NCBI GenBank assembly: GCA_032718475.1
Contig: JAUCBJ010005021.1
Span: forward strand, 16,451 to 80,450
Source of the DNA: Nemertoderma westbladi
Taxonomy: Eukaryota > Xenacoelomorpha > Nemertodermatida > Nemertodermatidae
DNA length: 64,000 nt
Direction of reading: 5' to 3'
This document shows, piece after piece, positions 35,892-48,256 of the stretch (position 1 is its first letter; the number at the start of each line of letters is the position of its first letter). Position numbers and translations under genes: made by a program. The notes under the pieces were generated by a model, which ran no database searches, was not told where the DNA came from, and was given only the letters and a program-made list of their open reading frames with translations.

Positions 35892-37182
35892 AGTATGGAG
35901 TGACTCTATGTGTGCACTTGGATGGATTCGTAAAGGCCCATCTAAACGAGACGTCTTTGTATTAAACAGGGTAACTGAAATAAATGACATAACTGAATCC
36001 TACCAATGGATGTTCCCTCAGAGTTAAATCCCGCAGATGTACCTTCCCGTGGGAGTAGTTTAATAAACCTTCAGTCTAATTCTCTCTACCTAAATGGTCC
36101 AGAATTCATAAATGAACCTGAATCATCATGGCCAATTGAGCCAACACCACCTCCTTAACTACTGACATTAGAAGTTCCACATCCAATATCAGAATGGAAT
36201 GTTCAAAGAATCAATGATTATTCATTCCTTCATGGACAAACCAGTTAGAGTTCTTGCATGGGTATCGCGCTTCTGCCATAATGCACGCACATCATTATGA
36301 CAAACTCACTGGTTCATTGAGTACTAAAGAAATTCAAAACTCACTCAGTCCACTAATCAAAGTTCAACAATATGTCCATTATCCAATGGAAATGGGACAT
36401 CTTATGGTCAAACCAAACTCTCCAATCCCACGACATTCTTCTCTTTGCAACCTACGGCCAATTATACACCAAGGTTTGCTTGCAATGCAGCCAAGGACTG
36501 GCGAACAACCACTTCCTATTTTACCACGCCATAGTTATCTTACTAAACTTATTGTTAGTCACTTTCATTGTGGACTTTCATTGGCACAGGTCAGGACCCA
36601 GTACTGGGTACCACATGGTCGTTCTATAATACGTAAAATGGTTCATGAATGTCGTCCATGTCGTCGATATCCGTCTCAGCCATTAATGTACCTGAGTCTG
36701 TCTTACAACCCTTGAGTAAACCTCTTGTCCCCTTCCCTGTCACAGGCCACTCTTCTTCTTCCACTACGTCCACTTCTTTGGCCCTCTATTTACTAAAGAT
36801 GGTTCCACCAAAGCCCAATGTCACACATACACCTGTGCATCGATCAGAGCCATCCACTTGGAACTTGTGAAGACTGCTGATACCAAGACAAGAACTCCAA
36901 ACCTGGTTCTCCTGGTTTCTTAACTAAGAGAGCTGCCCCCTTATTCCTTATTCCAACCAATCCGATGAGACAATAATATATGATGGAATTGTTCACCGTG
37001 GGGGTGTAGCAAGCAAATCCACACCCATACCATCCTCCTCTACCTCTACGTCCAATAAAATTGTTGTAAAGAAAGAGGTTGTAACTCCGAAATCAATTAC
37101 AGATGTCAAACTAGTTAGCACCAAACCTTATAAGACATCTCATGGTCGACTAGTTCACCCTCCCAAAAGATACCGGTACTGA
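35892..37182 (+). pseudogene. pol: Degenerate BEL/Pao pol: RNase H end, integrase and C-terminus
   Basis: Pieces in shifting registers follow the normal order. RNase H: WSDSMCALGWIRKGPSKRDV and NRVTEI at about 35900-35990, then SELNPADVPSRGSS and LYLNGPEFI. Integrase zinc domain: LIVSHFHCGLSLAQVRTQYW and HECRPCRRYP (36540-36680). Integrase core: VHFFGPLFTKDG and RAIHLELVKTADT (36765-36880). A C-terminal VHPPKRY ends near 37182. Several frameshifts and stops break it. It differs clearly from the 19-35 kb element, so it is a separate family. No LTRs were identified. Confidence 0.75.
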
Positions 37183-37417
37183 AACTAATGCTGTAATGCA
37201 CTAATGATTGTTTTGGCTTTGAGCCTATGTCAGTATGAATCAAGAATGTTTAATTGATTGTTTATGCTTTCCTTTTAACCTACCTACTTTCTTATTGATT
37301 GTCACTGTGTCAATTATTATTTTCTGGGTTGCGTTATACTTACTGCTTGCTTCAATACTAATAGCCTAGCATCTAGGCTTATAAATATTAGGGTCAAATA
37401 CCCAAATTGCCGATACA

Positions 37418-37703
37418 ATGACTTTCGCGAGATTATCAGCATCTTCAAGGCCAGTCTGCCAGTATCCTTTAGGAGGCGTCTCAAGAAAGTCATGGGCTGT
37501 TTATTCACTACATAAGGCCGCTAAAACGCAATATCATGCACATGCATGTCCTCACGGCGAAAGCAATGTCCTGCAAAGAGGAGGCGGCTTTGTTCAGGTG
37601 TTAAGCTTGGGGGAACCAATAAGACACCTCCAATGTTATATAGTGTCTGTTTGGAGATGTGTGCATTCTGAATTGTACTTGACACAGTGAGTCCAGCGTA
37701 GCA
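37418..37703 (-). pseudogene. Fragment of a LINE reverse-transcriptase C-terminus
   Basis: Read on the minus strand it matches 49410-49690 of the LINE on the plus strand, for example CACTATATAACATTGGAGGT, TTGGTTCCCCCAAGCTT and CAGCCCATGACTTTCTTGAG. It has internal deletions and lacks the 3' end, so it was truncated on both sides. Confidence 0.8.
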
Positions 37704-37734
37704 TTAACTATAAATAACAGTCCATTAATATCAA

Positions 37735-38135
37735 CGCCAGGCCACCGACTCAAATCGAGATCGACCAATACCAACATCTGGATTCCATAGACTTCTCTAC
37801 ACCCACTCTAGATGTACCCAAAGTGTCGCAAATAGTAGGGATGGATTGTCCACAGCACATGAAAGGCTAGAGACAATCTTGGTGACAAAAAGGATGAGGA
37901 TCCAGTCGTGATCTAACACCATTTGGGTGGAAAGTGAGTGGACCCTTAAAGACCAGAATACCATTCAATATACCGGAGACAATCGGAATGTATGCTGAGG
38001 GGGCAGGAACATTGAGAGATCTGGAGGAGGAGACAGCGCAAGATCAACTAAGGAGAATGTTGCGGCAAGATTTTGATGGATTAAAGGAAATTAAAATTGG
38101 TACATCGAGGGTAAACAAGCCGACAAAGTTTTAAA
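37735..38135 (+). pseudogene. pol: Degenerate BEL/Pao pol fragment (protease-linker region)
   Basis: QYQHLDSIDFSTPTLDVPKV, then IVGMDCPQHM and DLTPFGWKVSGPLK resemble the segment between protease and reverse transcriptase of Pao-type elements (the LIG.D.P and GW...GPL motifs). The frame is broken. It lies downstream of the integrase end of another fragment, the wrong order for one element. Confidence 0.6.
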
Positions 38136-38342
38136 TAGTCAATGAGCTGTGAAGATGGTAGATACCAAATATACACTAACTTTTTATTGTAGCGAGTGCT
38201 TAAAGACGGCCAAGGCCAAGCACGGTAGGGTTGAGCACAGTGGCAGCATATGATGGTATTGACAGATAGATGGGAGGCCATGAGGAGGTAACTTGCGGAC
38301 ATACAAGGTATCAGATAGTATTTCCAGGTCTATCTTTTACCT

Positions 38343-38415
38343 GAGCCGTTAGCTAAATGGATAGAGCGTCGGACTTCCAACCCGGAGGTCACCAGTTCGA
38401 TCCGACATGGACGTG
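38343..38415 (+). repeat. tRNA-derived SINE head or tRNA pseudogene (Gly-like)
   Basis: TAGCTAAATGGATAGAGC fits the A box with a D arm. CGGACTTCCAACCCGG resembles a TCC-anticodon arm, with one mismatch in the stem. AGTTCGATCC fits the B box. The T stem does not pair properly, so a working tRNA is unlikely. Confidence 0.5.
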
Positions 38416-38989
38416 ATTGCCAAATTTATTTGCCAATTTACACATTTCAAATTCCATTTTGTGTCGCAAAACCAGGTAATTAATTATAGGAAGTTATTTT
38501 TTCGGTACCGGTACCTACTTTTTTTAAAATCATTTTACCTATTTTTTAAATCATTTTACCTATTTTTTTAAATCATTTTACCTATATTTTTTCAAATTAT
38601 TATTTTTTACCTATAAATGTTATGACATCCAGATCGTCGACTATCAACTGGCAGACTGGTAACCTGAGTTGCTGAGTTAACCATAACCGAGAGAAAACAC
38701 TTATAGAGAATAATGTTGACAACTTGTCAACTTCAGTACATTTTACTGCCAATTACTGAATTAAAGGACTATTATTTGATTAAAATAAAGTAAGCGCAAA
38801 ACATAGCGTTTTTCATTCATTTTCAATTTAGCGAAATTCAAATCAGTCATTCTGTAGGATCTGAGTTCTATATTCTTACCATGTACAAGTACCGGTACTG
38901 TACAGTACGACGGAAGATTGTGTGAGCAAACTTTACACTTGTACAGTAATATAAAATTCGTTTAAAAAATACTTTTTTTTTAATTACAG

Positions 38990-39128
38990 CAATTGATGGA
39001 TAGGAGCAGGTTATATGGGTAGGCTTATCTAACCAAAACAATAAACAATCAAATTACCAATTGAGGGAAAGGACCAGGTTACGTTACAGATGCAAGTTTT
39101 TCTAACCAAAACAATAATCGATCACCAC
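38990..39128 (+). repeat. Two copies of the 66-bp minisatellite family beside the satellite
   Basis: Two monomers, GGAGCAGGTTATATGGG and GGACCAGGTTACGTTACAG, each followed by AACCAAAACAATAA, abut the left edge of the large satellite. Confidence 0.75.
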
Positions 39129-40559
39129 ACCAATTTTGTTTCCCTAACTTCTGGCAACTATTATAGCATCCTATAGTTGCGATTGTTTCCCCGTTGTGGC
39201 AACTATAACATCTGTTGTGGCGATTGTTTCCCTCGTTGTGGCAACTATAGCATCTGTTGTGGCGATTATTTCCTCCGTTGTGGCCACTATAACATCTGTT
39301 GCGGCAATTGTTTCCCCAGTTGTGGCAACTACAGTAGTTGATTGATGAGCCTCTGCATTTATACGATACGGGCTTGGCACCGTTTTTTGTCTTCTTCAAG
39401 AATGTAAAACACAAAAAGCTGCATTACTGTAATTATTGTTTCGTATAATCGTACATACAGTATTGTATATGGATATATAAACACAATAATACATTGATAG
39501 CACAAACTTATTATGGATTAATTTAAGCACGACAAATATATATCAATACAGATTATCAGTAGTTTTAACTAAATCAATGTTCGTAAACGTTAGGGAAACA
39601 GTTGTGGCGATTGTTTCTCCCGTTGTGGCAACTCTTGTTGCATCTTTTGTAGCGATTGTTTCCCGCGCTGTGGCAACTATAGCATCTGTTGTGGCGATTG
39701 TTTCCTCCATTGTGGCAACTATAGTATCTGTTGTGGCGATTGTTTCCACTGTTGTGGCGATTGTTTCCTCTGTTGTCGCGATTGTTTTCCCCGTTGTGGC
39801 AACTATAGCATCTGTTGTGGCAATTATAGCATCTGTTGTGGCGATTTTTCCTCCGTTGTGGCAACTATAGCATCTGTTGCGGCGATTCTTTCCTCCGTTG
39901 TGGCAACTATAGCATCTGTCGTGGCGATTGTTTCCTCCGTTGTGGCAACTATAGCATCTGTCGTGGCGATTGTTTCCTCCGTTATGGCAACTATAGCATC
40001 TGTTGTGGCGATTGTTTCCTCTGTTGTGGCGATTTTTTCCTCTGTTGTGGCGATTGTTTCCCCCGTTGTGGAAACTATAGCATCTGTTGTGGCTATTCTT
40101 TCCTCCGTTGTGGCAACTATAGCATCTGTTGCGGCGATTCTTTCCTCCGTTGTGGCAACTATAGCATCTGTCGTGGCGATTGTTTCCTCCGTTGTGGCAA
40201 CTATAGCATCTGTCGTGGCGATTGTTTCCTCCGTTATGGCAACTATAGCATCTGTTGTGGCGATTGTTTCCTCTGTTGTGGCGATTTTTTCCTCTGTTGT
40301 GGCGATTGTTTCCCCCGTTGTGGAAACTATAGCATCTGTTGTGGCGATTGTTTCTCCCGTTGTGGCAACTCTTGTTGCATCTTTTGTAGCGATTGTTTCC
40401 CGCGCTGTGGCAACTATAGCATCTGTTGTGGCGATTGTTTCCTCCATTGTGGCAACTATAGTATCTGTTGTGGCGATTGTTTCCACTGTTGTGGCGATTG
40501 TTTCCTCTGTTGTCGCGATTGTTTTCCCCGTTGTGGCAACTATAGCATCTGTTGTGGCA

Positions 40560-43500
40560 ATTATAGCATCTGTTGTGGCGATTCTTTCCTCCGTTGTGGC
40601 AACTATAGCATCTGTTGCGGCGATTCTTTCCTCCGTTGTGGCAACTATAGCATCTGTCGTGGCGATTGTTTCCTCCGTTGTGGCAACTATAGCATCTGTC
40701 GTGGCGATTGTTTCCTCCGTTATGGCAACTATAGCATCTGTTGTGGCGATTGTTTCCTCTGTTGTGGCGATTTTTTCCTCTGTTGTGGCGATTGTTTCCC
40801 CCGTTGTGGAAACTATAGCATCTGTTGTGGCGATTCTTTCCTCCGTTGTGGCAACTATAGCATCTGTTGCGGCGATTCTTTCCTCCGTCGTGGCAACTAT
40901 AGCAGCTGTCGTGGCGATTGTTTCCTCCGTTGTGGCAACTATAGCATCTGTCGTGGCGATTGTTTCCTCCGTTATGGCAACTATAGCATCTGTTGTGGCG
41001 ATTGTTTCCTCTGTTGTGGCGATTTTTTCCTTTGTTGTGGCGATTGTTTCCCCCGTTGTGGCAACTATAGCATCTGTTGTGGCAATTATAGCATCCTGTA
41101 GTTGCGATTGTTTCCTCGTTGTGGCAACTATAACATCTGTTGTGGCGATTGTTTCCCCCGTTGTGGCAACTATAGCATCTGTTGTGGCGATTGTTTCCCG
41201 CGTTGTGGCAACTATAGCATCTGTTGTGGCGATTGTTTCCTCCGTTGTGGCAACTATAGCATCTGTCGTGGCGATTGTTTCCTCTGTTGTGGCGATTGTT
41301 TCCCCCGTTGTGGCAACTATAGCATCTGTTGTGGCAATTATAGCATATGTTGTGGCGATTCTTTCCTCCGTTGTGGCAACTATAGCATCTGTTGCGGCGA
41401 TTGTTTTCTCCTTTGTGGCAACTATAGCATCTGTCGTGGCGATTGTTTCCTTCGTTGTGGCAACTATAGCATCTGTCGTGGCGATTGTTTCCTCCGTTGT
41501 GGCAACTATATCATCTGTTGTAGCGATTGTTTCATCTGTTGTGGCGATTGTTTCCTCTGTTGTGGCGGTTGTTTCCCCCGTTGTGGCAACTATAGCATCT
41601 GTCGTGGTGATTGTTTCCTCCGTTGTGGCAACTATAGCATCTGTCGTGGCGATTGTTTCCTCCGTTGTGGCAACTATATCATCTGTTGTAGCGATTGTTT
41701 CATCTGTTGTGGCGATTGTTTCCTCTGTTGTGGCGGTTGTTTCCCCCGTTGTGGCAACTATAGCATCTGTTGTGGCAATTATAGCATCTGTTGTGGCGAT
41801 TTTTCCTCCGTTGTGGCAACTATAGCATCTGTTGCGGCGATTGTTTCCTCCGTTGTGGCAACTATAGCATCTGCTGTGGCGATTGTTTCCCCCGTTGTGG
41901 CAACTATAGCATCTTTTGTGGCAATTATAGCATCTGTTGTGGCGATTCTTTCCTCCGTTGTGGCATCTATAGCATCTGTTGTGGCAATTATAGCATCTGT
42001 TGTGGCGATTCTTTCCTCCGTTGTGGCAACTATAGCACCTGTTGCGGCGATTGTTTCCCCCTTGTATGGCAACTATAGCTTCTGTTGTGGCGATTGTTTA
42101 CTCCATTGTGGCAACTATAGCATCTGTTGTGGCGATTGTTTCCTCCGTTGTGGCAACTATAGCATCTGTTGTGGCAATTATAGCATCTGTTGTGGCGATT
42201 CTTTCCTCCGTTGTGGCAACTATAGCATCTGTTGCGGCGATTCTTTCCTCCGTTGTGGCAACTATAGCATCTGTCGTGGCGATTGTTTCCTCCGTTGTGG
42301 CAACTATAGCATCTGTCGTGGCGATTGTTTCCTCCGTTATGGCAACTATAGCATCTGTTGTGGCGATTGTTTCCTCTGTTGTGGCGATTTTTTCCTCTGT
42401 TGTGGCGATTGTTTCCCCCGTTGTGGAAACTATAGCATCTGTTGTGGCGATTCTTTCCTCCGTTGTGGCAACTATAGCATCTGTTGCGGCGATTCTTTCC
42501 TCCGTTGTGGCAACTATAGCAGCTGTCGTGGCGATTGTTTCCTCCGTTGTGGCAACTATAGCATCTGTCGTGGCGATTGTTTCCTCCGTTATGGCAACTA
42601 TAGCATCTGTTGTGGCGATTGTTTCCTCTGTTGTGGCGATTTTTTCCTTTGTTGTGGCGATTGTTTCCCCCGTTGTGGCAACTATAGCATCTGTTGTGGC
42701 AATTATAGCATCCTGTAGTTGCGATTGTTTCCTCGTTGTGGCAACTATAACATCTGTTGTGGCGATTGTTTCCCCCGTTGTGGCAACTATAGCATCTGTT
42801 GTGGCGATTGTTTCCCGCGTTGTGGCAACTATAGCATCTGTTGTGGCGATTGTTTCCTCCGTTGTGGCAACTATAGCATCTGTCGTGGCGATTGTTTCCT
42901 CTGTTGTAGCGATTGTTTCCCCCGTTGTGGCAACTATAGCATCTGTTGTGGCAATTATAGCATATGTTGTGGCGATTCTTTCCTCCGTTGTGGCAACTAT
43001 AGCATCTGTTGCGGCGATTGTTTTCTCCTTTGTGGCAACTATAGCATCTGTCGTGGCGATTGTTTCCTCCGTTGTGGCAACTATAGCATCTGTCGTGGCG
43101 ATTGTTTCCTCCGTTGTAGCAACTATATCATCTGTTGTAGCGATTGTTTCATCTGTTGTGGCGATTGTTTCCTCTGTTGTGGCGGTTGTTTCCCCCGTTG
43201 TGGCAACTATAGCATCTGTCGTGGTGATTGTTTCCTCCGTTGTGGCAACTATAGCATCTGTCGTGGCGATTGTTTCCTCCGTTGTGGCAACTATATCATC
43301 TGTTGTAGCGATTGTTTCATCTGTTGTGGCGATTGTTTCCTCTGTTGTGGCGGTTGTTTCCCCCGTTGTGGCAACTATAGCATCTGTTGTGGCAATTATA
43401 GCATCTGTTGTGGCGATTTTTCCTCCGTTGTGGCAACTATAGCATCTGTTGCGGCGATTGTTTCCTCCGTTGTGGCAACTATAGCATCTGCTGTGGCGAT

Positions 43501-43793
43501 TGTTTCCCCCGTTGTGGCAACTATAGCATCTTTTGTGGCAATTATAGCATCTGTTGTGGCGATTCTTTCCTCCGTTGTGGCAACTATAGCATCTGTTGTG
43601 GCAATTATAGCATCTGTTGTGGCGATTCTTTCCTCCGTTGTGGCAACTATAGCACCTGTTGCGGCGATTGTTTCCCCCTTGTATGGCAACTATAGCTTCT
43701 GTTGTGGCGATTGTTTACTCCATTGTGGCAACTATAGCATCTGTTGTGGCGATTGTTTCCTCCGTTGTGGCAACTATAGCATCCGTTGCGGCG
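40560..43793. repeat. 1617-bp higher-order tandem duplication inside the satellite
   Basis: Variant monomers recur in the same order exactly 1617 bp (77 half-units) apart. For example, the TCCTGTAGTTGCGATTG variant at about 41096 recurs at 42713, and the CCCCCTTGTATGGC variant at about 42057 recurs at 43674. Differences between the copies are few, so the duplication is recent. A shorter repeat of about 0.74 kb links 39600-39846 to 40340-40580. Confidence 0.88.
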
Positions 43794-46700
43794 ATTGTTT
43801 CACCCCTTGTATGGCAACTATAGCATCTGTTGTGGCGATTGTTACCTCCGTTTTGGCAACTATAGCATCTATTGCGGCCATTGTTTCCTCCGTTGTGACA
43901 ACTATAGCATCTGTTGTGGCGATTGTTACCTCCGTTTTGGCAACTATAGCATCTATTGCGGCCATTGTTTCCTCCGTTGTGACAACTATAGCATCTGTTG
44001 TGGCGATTGTTTCCTCCGTTGTGGCAACTATAGCATCTGTTGCGGCGATTGTTTCACCCCTTGTATGGCAACTATAGCATCTGTTGTGGCGATTGTTACC
44101 TCCGTTTTGGCAACTATAGCATCTATTGCGGCCATTGTTTCCTCCGTTGTGGCAACTATAGCATCTGTTGTGGCGATTTTTCCCTCCGTTGTGGCAACTA
44201 TAGCATCTGTTGTGGCGATTGTTTCCCCCGTTGTGGCAACTATAGCATTTTTTGTGGCAATTATAGCATCTGTTGTGGCGATTGTTTCCTCCGTTGTGGC
44301 AACTATAGCATCTGTTGTGGCGATTGTTTCCTCCGTTGTGGCAACTATAGCATCTGTTGTGGTGATTGTTTCCACCGTTGTGGCAACTATAGCATCTGTT
44401 GTGGCAACTACAGCATCTGTTGTGGCGATTGTTTCCCCCCTTGTATGGCAACTATAGCATCTGTTGTGGCGATTGTTTCCTCCGTTGTGGAAACTATAGC
44501 ATCTGTTGCGGCGATTGTTTCCTCCGTTGTGGCAACTATAGCATCTGTTATTGCGATTGTTTCCCCCCTTGTATGGCAACTATAGCATCTGTTGTGGCAA
44601 TTGTTTCCTCCGTTGTGGCAACTATAGCATCTGTCGCGGCGATTGTTTCCCTCCTTGTATGGCAACTACAGCATCTGTTGTGGCGATTGTTTCCTCCGTT
44701 GTGGCAACTATAGCATCTGTTGTGGTGATTGTTTCCTCCGTTGTGGCAACTATAGCATCTGTTGTGGTGATTGTTTCCACCGTTGTGGCAACTATAGCAT
44801 CTGTTGTGGCAACTATAGCATCCGTTGCGGCGATTGTTTCACCCCTTGTATGGCAACTATAGCATCTGTTGTGGCGATTGTTTCCTCCGTTGTGGCAACT
44901 ATAGCATCTGTTGCGGCCATTGTTTCCTCCGTTGTGACAACTATAGCATATGTTGCGGCGATTGTTTCCCTCCTTGTATGGCAACTATAGCATCTGTTGT
45001 GGCGATTGTTTCCTCCGTTGTGGCAACTATAGCATCTGTTGTGGCGTTTGTTTCCTCCGTTGTGGCAATTATAGCATCTGTTGCGGCGATTGTTTCCCCC
45101 CTTGTATGGCAACTATAGCATCTGTTGTGGCGATTGTTTCCTCCGTTGTGGCAACTATAGCATCTGTTGTGGCGATTGTTTCCTCCGTTGTGGCAACTAT
45201 ATCATCTGTTGTAGCGATTGTTTCATCTGTTGTGGCGATTGTTTCCTCTGTTGTGGCGGTTGTTACCTCCGTTTTGGCAACTATAGCATCTGTTGCGGCG
45301 ATTGTTTTTTCCTTTGTGGCAACTATAGCATCTGTCGTGGCGATTGTTTCCCCCCTTGTATGGCAACTATAGCATCTGTTGTGGCGATTGTTTCCTCCGT
45401 TGTGGCAACTATAGCATCTGTTGCGGCGATTGTTTCCCCCCTTGTATGGCAACTATATCATCTGTTATTGCGATTGTTTCCTCCGTTGTGGCAACTATAA
45501 CATCTGTTGTGGCGATTCTTTCCTCCGTTGTGGCAACTATAGCATCTGTTGCGGCGATTGTTTCCCCCTTGTTTGGCAACTATAGCATCTGTTGCGGCGA
45601 TTGTTTCCCTCATTGTATGGCAACTATAGCATCTGTTATTGCGATTGTTTCCTCCGTTGTGGCAACTATAGCATCTGTTATTGCGATTGTTACCTCCGTT
45701 TTGGCAACTATAGCATCTGTTGCGGCGATTGTTTTTTCCTTTGTGGCAACTATAGCATCTGTCGTGGCGATTGTTTCCCCCCTTGTATGGCAACTATAGC
45801 ATCTGTTGTGGCGATTGTTTCCTCCGTTGTGGCAACTATAGCATCTGTTGCGGCGATTGTTTCCCCCCTTGTATGGCAACTATAGCATCTGTTATTGCGA
45901 TTGTTTCCTCCGTTGTGGCAACTATAGCATCTGTTGTGGCGATTCTTTCCTCCGTTGTGGCAACTATAGCATCTGTTGCGGCGATTGTTTCCCCCTTGTT
46001 TGGCAACTATAGCATCTGTTGCGGCGATTGTTTCCCTCATTGTATGGCAACTATAGCATCTGTTATTGCGATTGTTACCTCCGTTTTGGCAACTATAGCA
46101 TCTGTTGCGGCGATTGTTTTTTCCTTTGTGGCAACTATAGCATCTGTCGTGGCGATTTTTTCCCCCCTTGTATGGCAACTATAGCATCTGTTGCGGCGAT
46201 TGTTTCCCCCCTTGTATGGCAACTATAGCATCTGTTATTGCGATTGTTTCCTCCGTTGTGGCAACTATAGCATCTGTCGCGGCGATTGTTTCCCTCCTTG
46301 TATGGCAACTATAGCATCTGTTGCGGCGATTGTTTCCCCCCTTGTATGGCAACTATAGCATCTGTTATTGCGATTGTTTCCTCCGTTGTGGCAACTATAG
46401 CATCTGTTGTGGCGATTGTTTCCTCCGTTGTGGCAATTATAGCATCTGTTGCGGCGATTGTTTCCCCCCTTGTATGGCAACTATAGCATCTGTTGTGGTG
46501 ATTGTTTCCTCCGTTGTGGCAATTATAGCATCTGTTGCGGCGATTGTTTCCCCCCTTGTATGGCAACTATAGCATCTGTTGTGGCGATTCTTTCCTCCGT
46601 TGTGGCAACTATAGCATCTGTTGTGAAGATTGTTTCCCCCCTTGTATGGCAACTATAGCATCTGTTGTGGCGATTGTTTCCTCCGTTGTGGCAACTATAG

Positions 46701-47147
46701 CATCTGTTGTGGCGATTGTTTCCTCCGTTGTGGCAACTATAGCATCTGTTGTGGCGATTGTTGCCTCCGTTGTGGCAACTATAGCATCTGTTGTGGCGAT
46801 TGTTTCCTCCGTTGTGGCAACTATAGCATCTGTTGCGGCGATTGTTTCCCCCCTTGTATGGGTACTATAGCATCTGTTATTGCGATTGTTTCCTCCGTTG
46901 TGGCAACTATAGCATCTGTTGTGGCGATTGTTTCCTCCGTTGTGGCAACTATAGCATCTGTTGTGGCGATTGTTTCCTCCGTTGTGGCAACTATAGCATC
47001 TGTTGCGGCGATTGTTTCCCCCCTTGTATGGCAACTATAGCATCTGTTGTGGCGATTGTTTCCTCCGTTGTGGCAACTATAGCATCTGTTGTGGCGATTC
47101 TTTCCTCCGTTGTGGCAACTATAGCATCTGTTGCGGCGATTGTTTCC

Positions 47148-47770
47148 CCCTTGTTTGGCAACTATAGTTTCCCCCTTGTTTCTTCCATTGGGGCAACTAT
47201 CATCTGTTTTGGCGATTGTTTCATCCGATGTGGCAACTATAGCATCTGTTTTGGCGATTGTTTCATCCGTTGTGGCAACTATAGCATCTGTTGCGGCGAT
47301 TGCTTCCCCCTTGTTTGGCAACTATAGTTTCCCCCTTGTTTCTTCCATTGGGGCAACTATCATCTGTTTTGGCGATTGTTTCATCCGATGTGGCAACTAT
47401 AGCATCTGTTGCGGCGATTGTTTCCCCCTTGTTTGGCAACTATAGTTTCCCCCTTGTTTCTTCCATTGGGGCAACTATCATCTGTTTTGGCGATTGTTTC
47501 ATCCGATGTGGCAACTATAGCATCTGTTTTGGCGATTGTTTCCCCCTTGTTTGGCAACTATAGTTTCCCCCTTGTTTCTTCCATTGGGGCAACTATCATC
47601 TGTTTTGGCGATTGTTTCATCCGATGTGGCAACTATAGCATCTGTTGCGGCGATTGTTTCCCCCTTGTTTGGCAACTATAGTTTCCCCCTTGTTTCTTCC
47701 ATTGGGGCAACTATCATCTGTTTTGGCGATTGTTTCATCCGATGTGGCAACTATAGCATCTGTTATGGCG
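47148..47770. repeat. 118-bp higher-order unit at the right end of the satellite, about five copies
   Basis: A composite unit contains TTTCCCCCTTGTTTCTTCCA, GGGGCAACTATCATCTG and TTTCATCCGATGTGGCAAC. It repeats with a 118-bp spacing, with one longer first interval of 160 bp. It is built from satellite half-units plus a shortened variant. Confidence 0.88.
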
Positions 47771-47960
47771 ATTGTTACCTCCGTTGTGGCAACTATACGG
47801 TAGCATCTCTTGTGTTGAAAATGTTCATAATATTCGGTTGTCGCAATTGTTCCATCCAATATGGCAATGGCAAGTCCCATTGTATTAATTATTTCCTACG
47901 ATATCAGAATATGGCAAGTATAAACCATATTATGACGATTAAACAAAACAATTAAATAAA

Positions 47961-48256
47961 TATGAAAAACCAGAAAACCGGCCCTGTACCGGTACCGGTT
48001 TTTTTAGAACCGACCTGCACCTAGTTCACCTTGGGTGGCTAGATGCAAATATGTACCTAAAAAATCTATATATCCTTAGCTTATGCTTTGAGAAGTAAAC
48101 TACAGTATAGTACTGTTGTATATCATGCACCAAACCATTTTAAAATCCAAATTCAATGTGATTTACGGATTCTGCACCCTAAAATCAGTCAAAATCAAAT
48201 TAAATTAACAATTCCCAGATATAATTAACCAAAGTTCAGTTTTGTGTCTGATTTTT
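47961..48256. other. Spacer between satellite and LINE, nothing recognised
   Basis: AT-rich, with one ACCGGTACCGGT-type palindrome at about 47988-48000. Confidence 0.4.

Larger units (their letters stand above)
39168..47960. repeat. Satellite array of 21-bp half-units (42-bp dimers), about 8.6 kb
   Basis: The basic unit is a 42-bp dimer of two 21-bp halves. One starts GTTGTGGCGATTGTTTCC and the other GTTGTGGCAACTATAGCA. The second contains GTTG-TGG-CAAC, a small hairpin. A short block (39168-39335) is separated by about 260 bp of unrelated sequence from the main array (about 39596-47812). Monomers at the right edge (47812-47960) are progressively degenerate, as expected at a satellite border. 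Because 21 and 42 are multiples of three, two frames on each strand lack stops and give long artificial open frames such as repeated VVATIASVVAIVSS or CGDCFLRCGNYSIC. I do not call these genes. Confidence 0.97.

Noticed and set aside
38343-38415. Functional tRNA-Gly
   Set aside because: The T stem does not pair and the anticodon stem has a mismatch. A SINE head or pseudogene fits better.
39836-44585. Very long open frames (up to 655 codons) encoding repeated VVATIASVVAIVSS, CGDCFLRCGNYSIC or ATTEETIATTDAIV
   Set aside because: The DNA is a satellite whose period is a multiple of three. Two frames on each strand are automatically stop-free, and the frames overlap on both strands.
39168-47960. 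Regular short repeats resembling a CRISPR array
   Set aside because: There are no unique spacers between repeats, the context is eukaryotic, and the array is a head-to-tail satellite.
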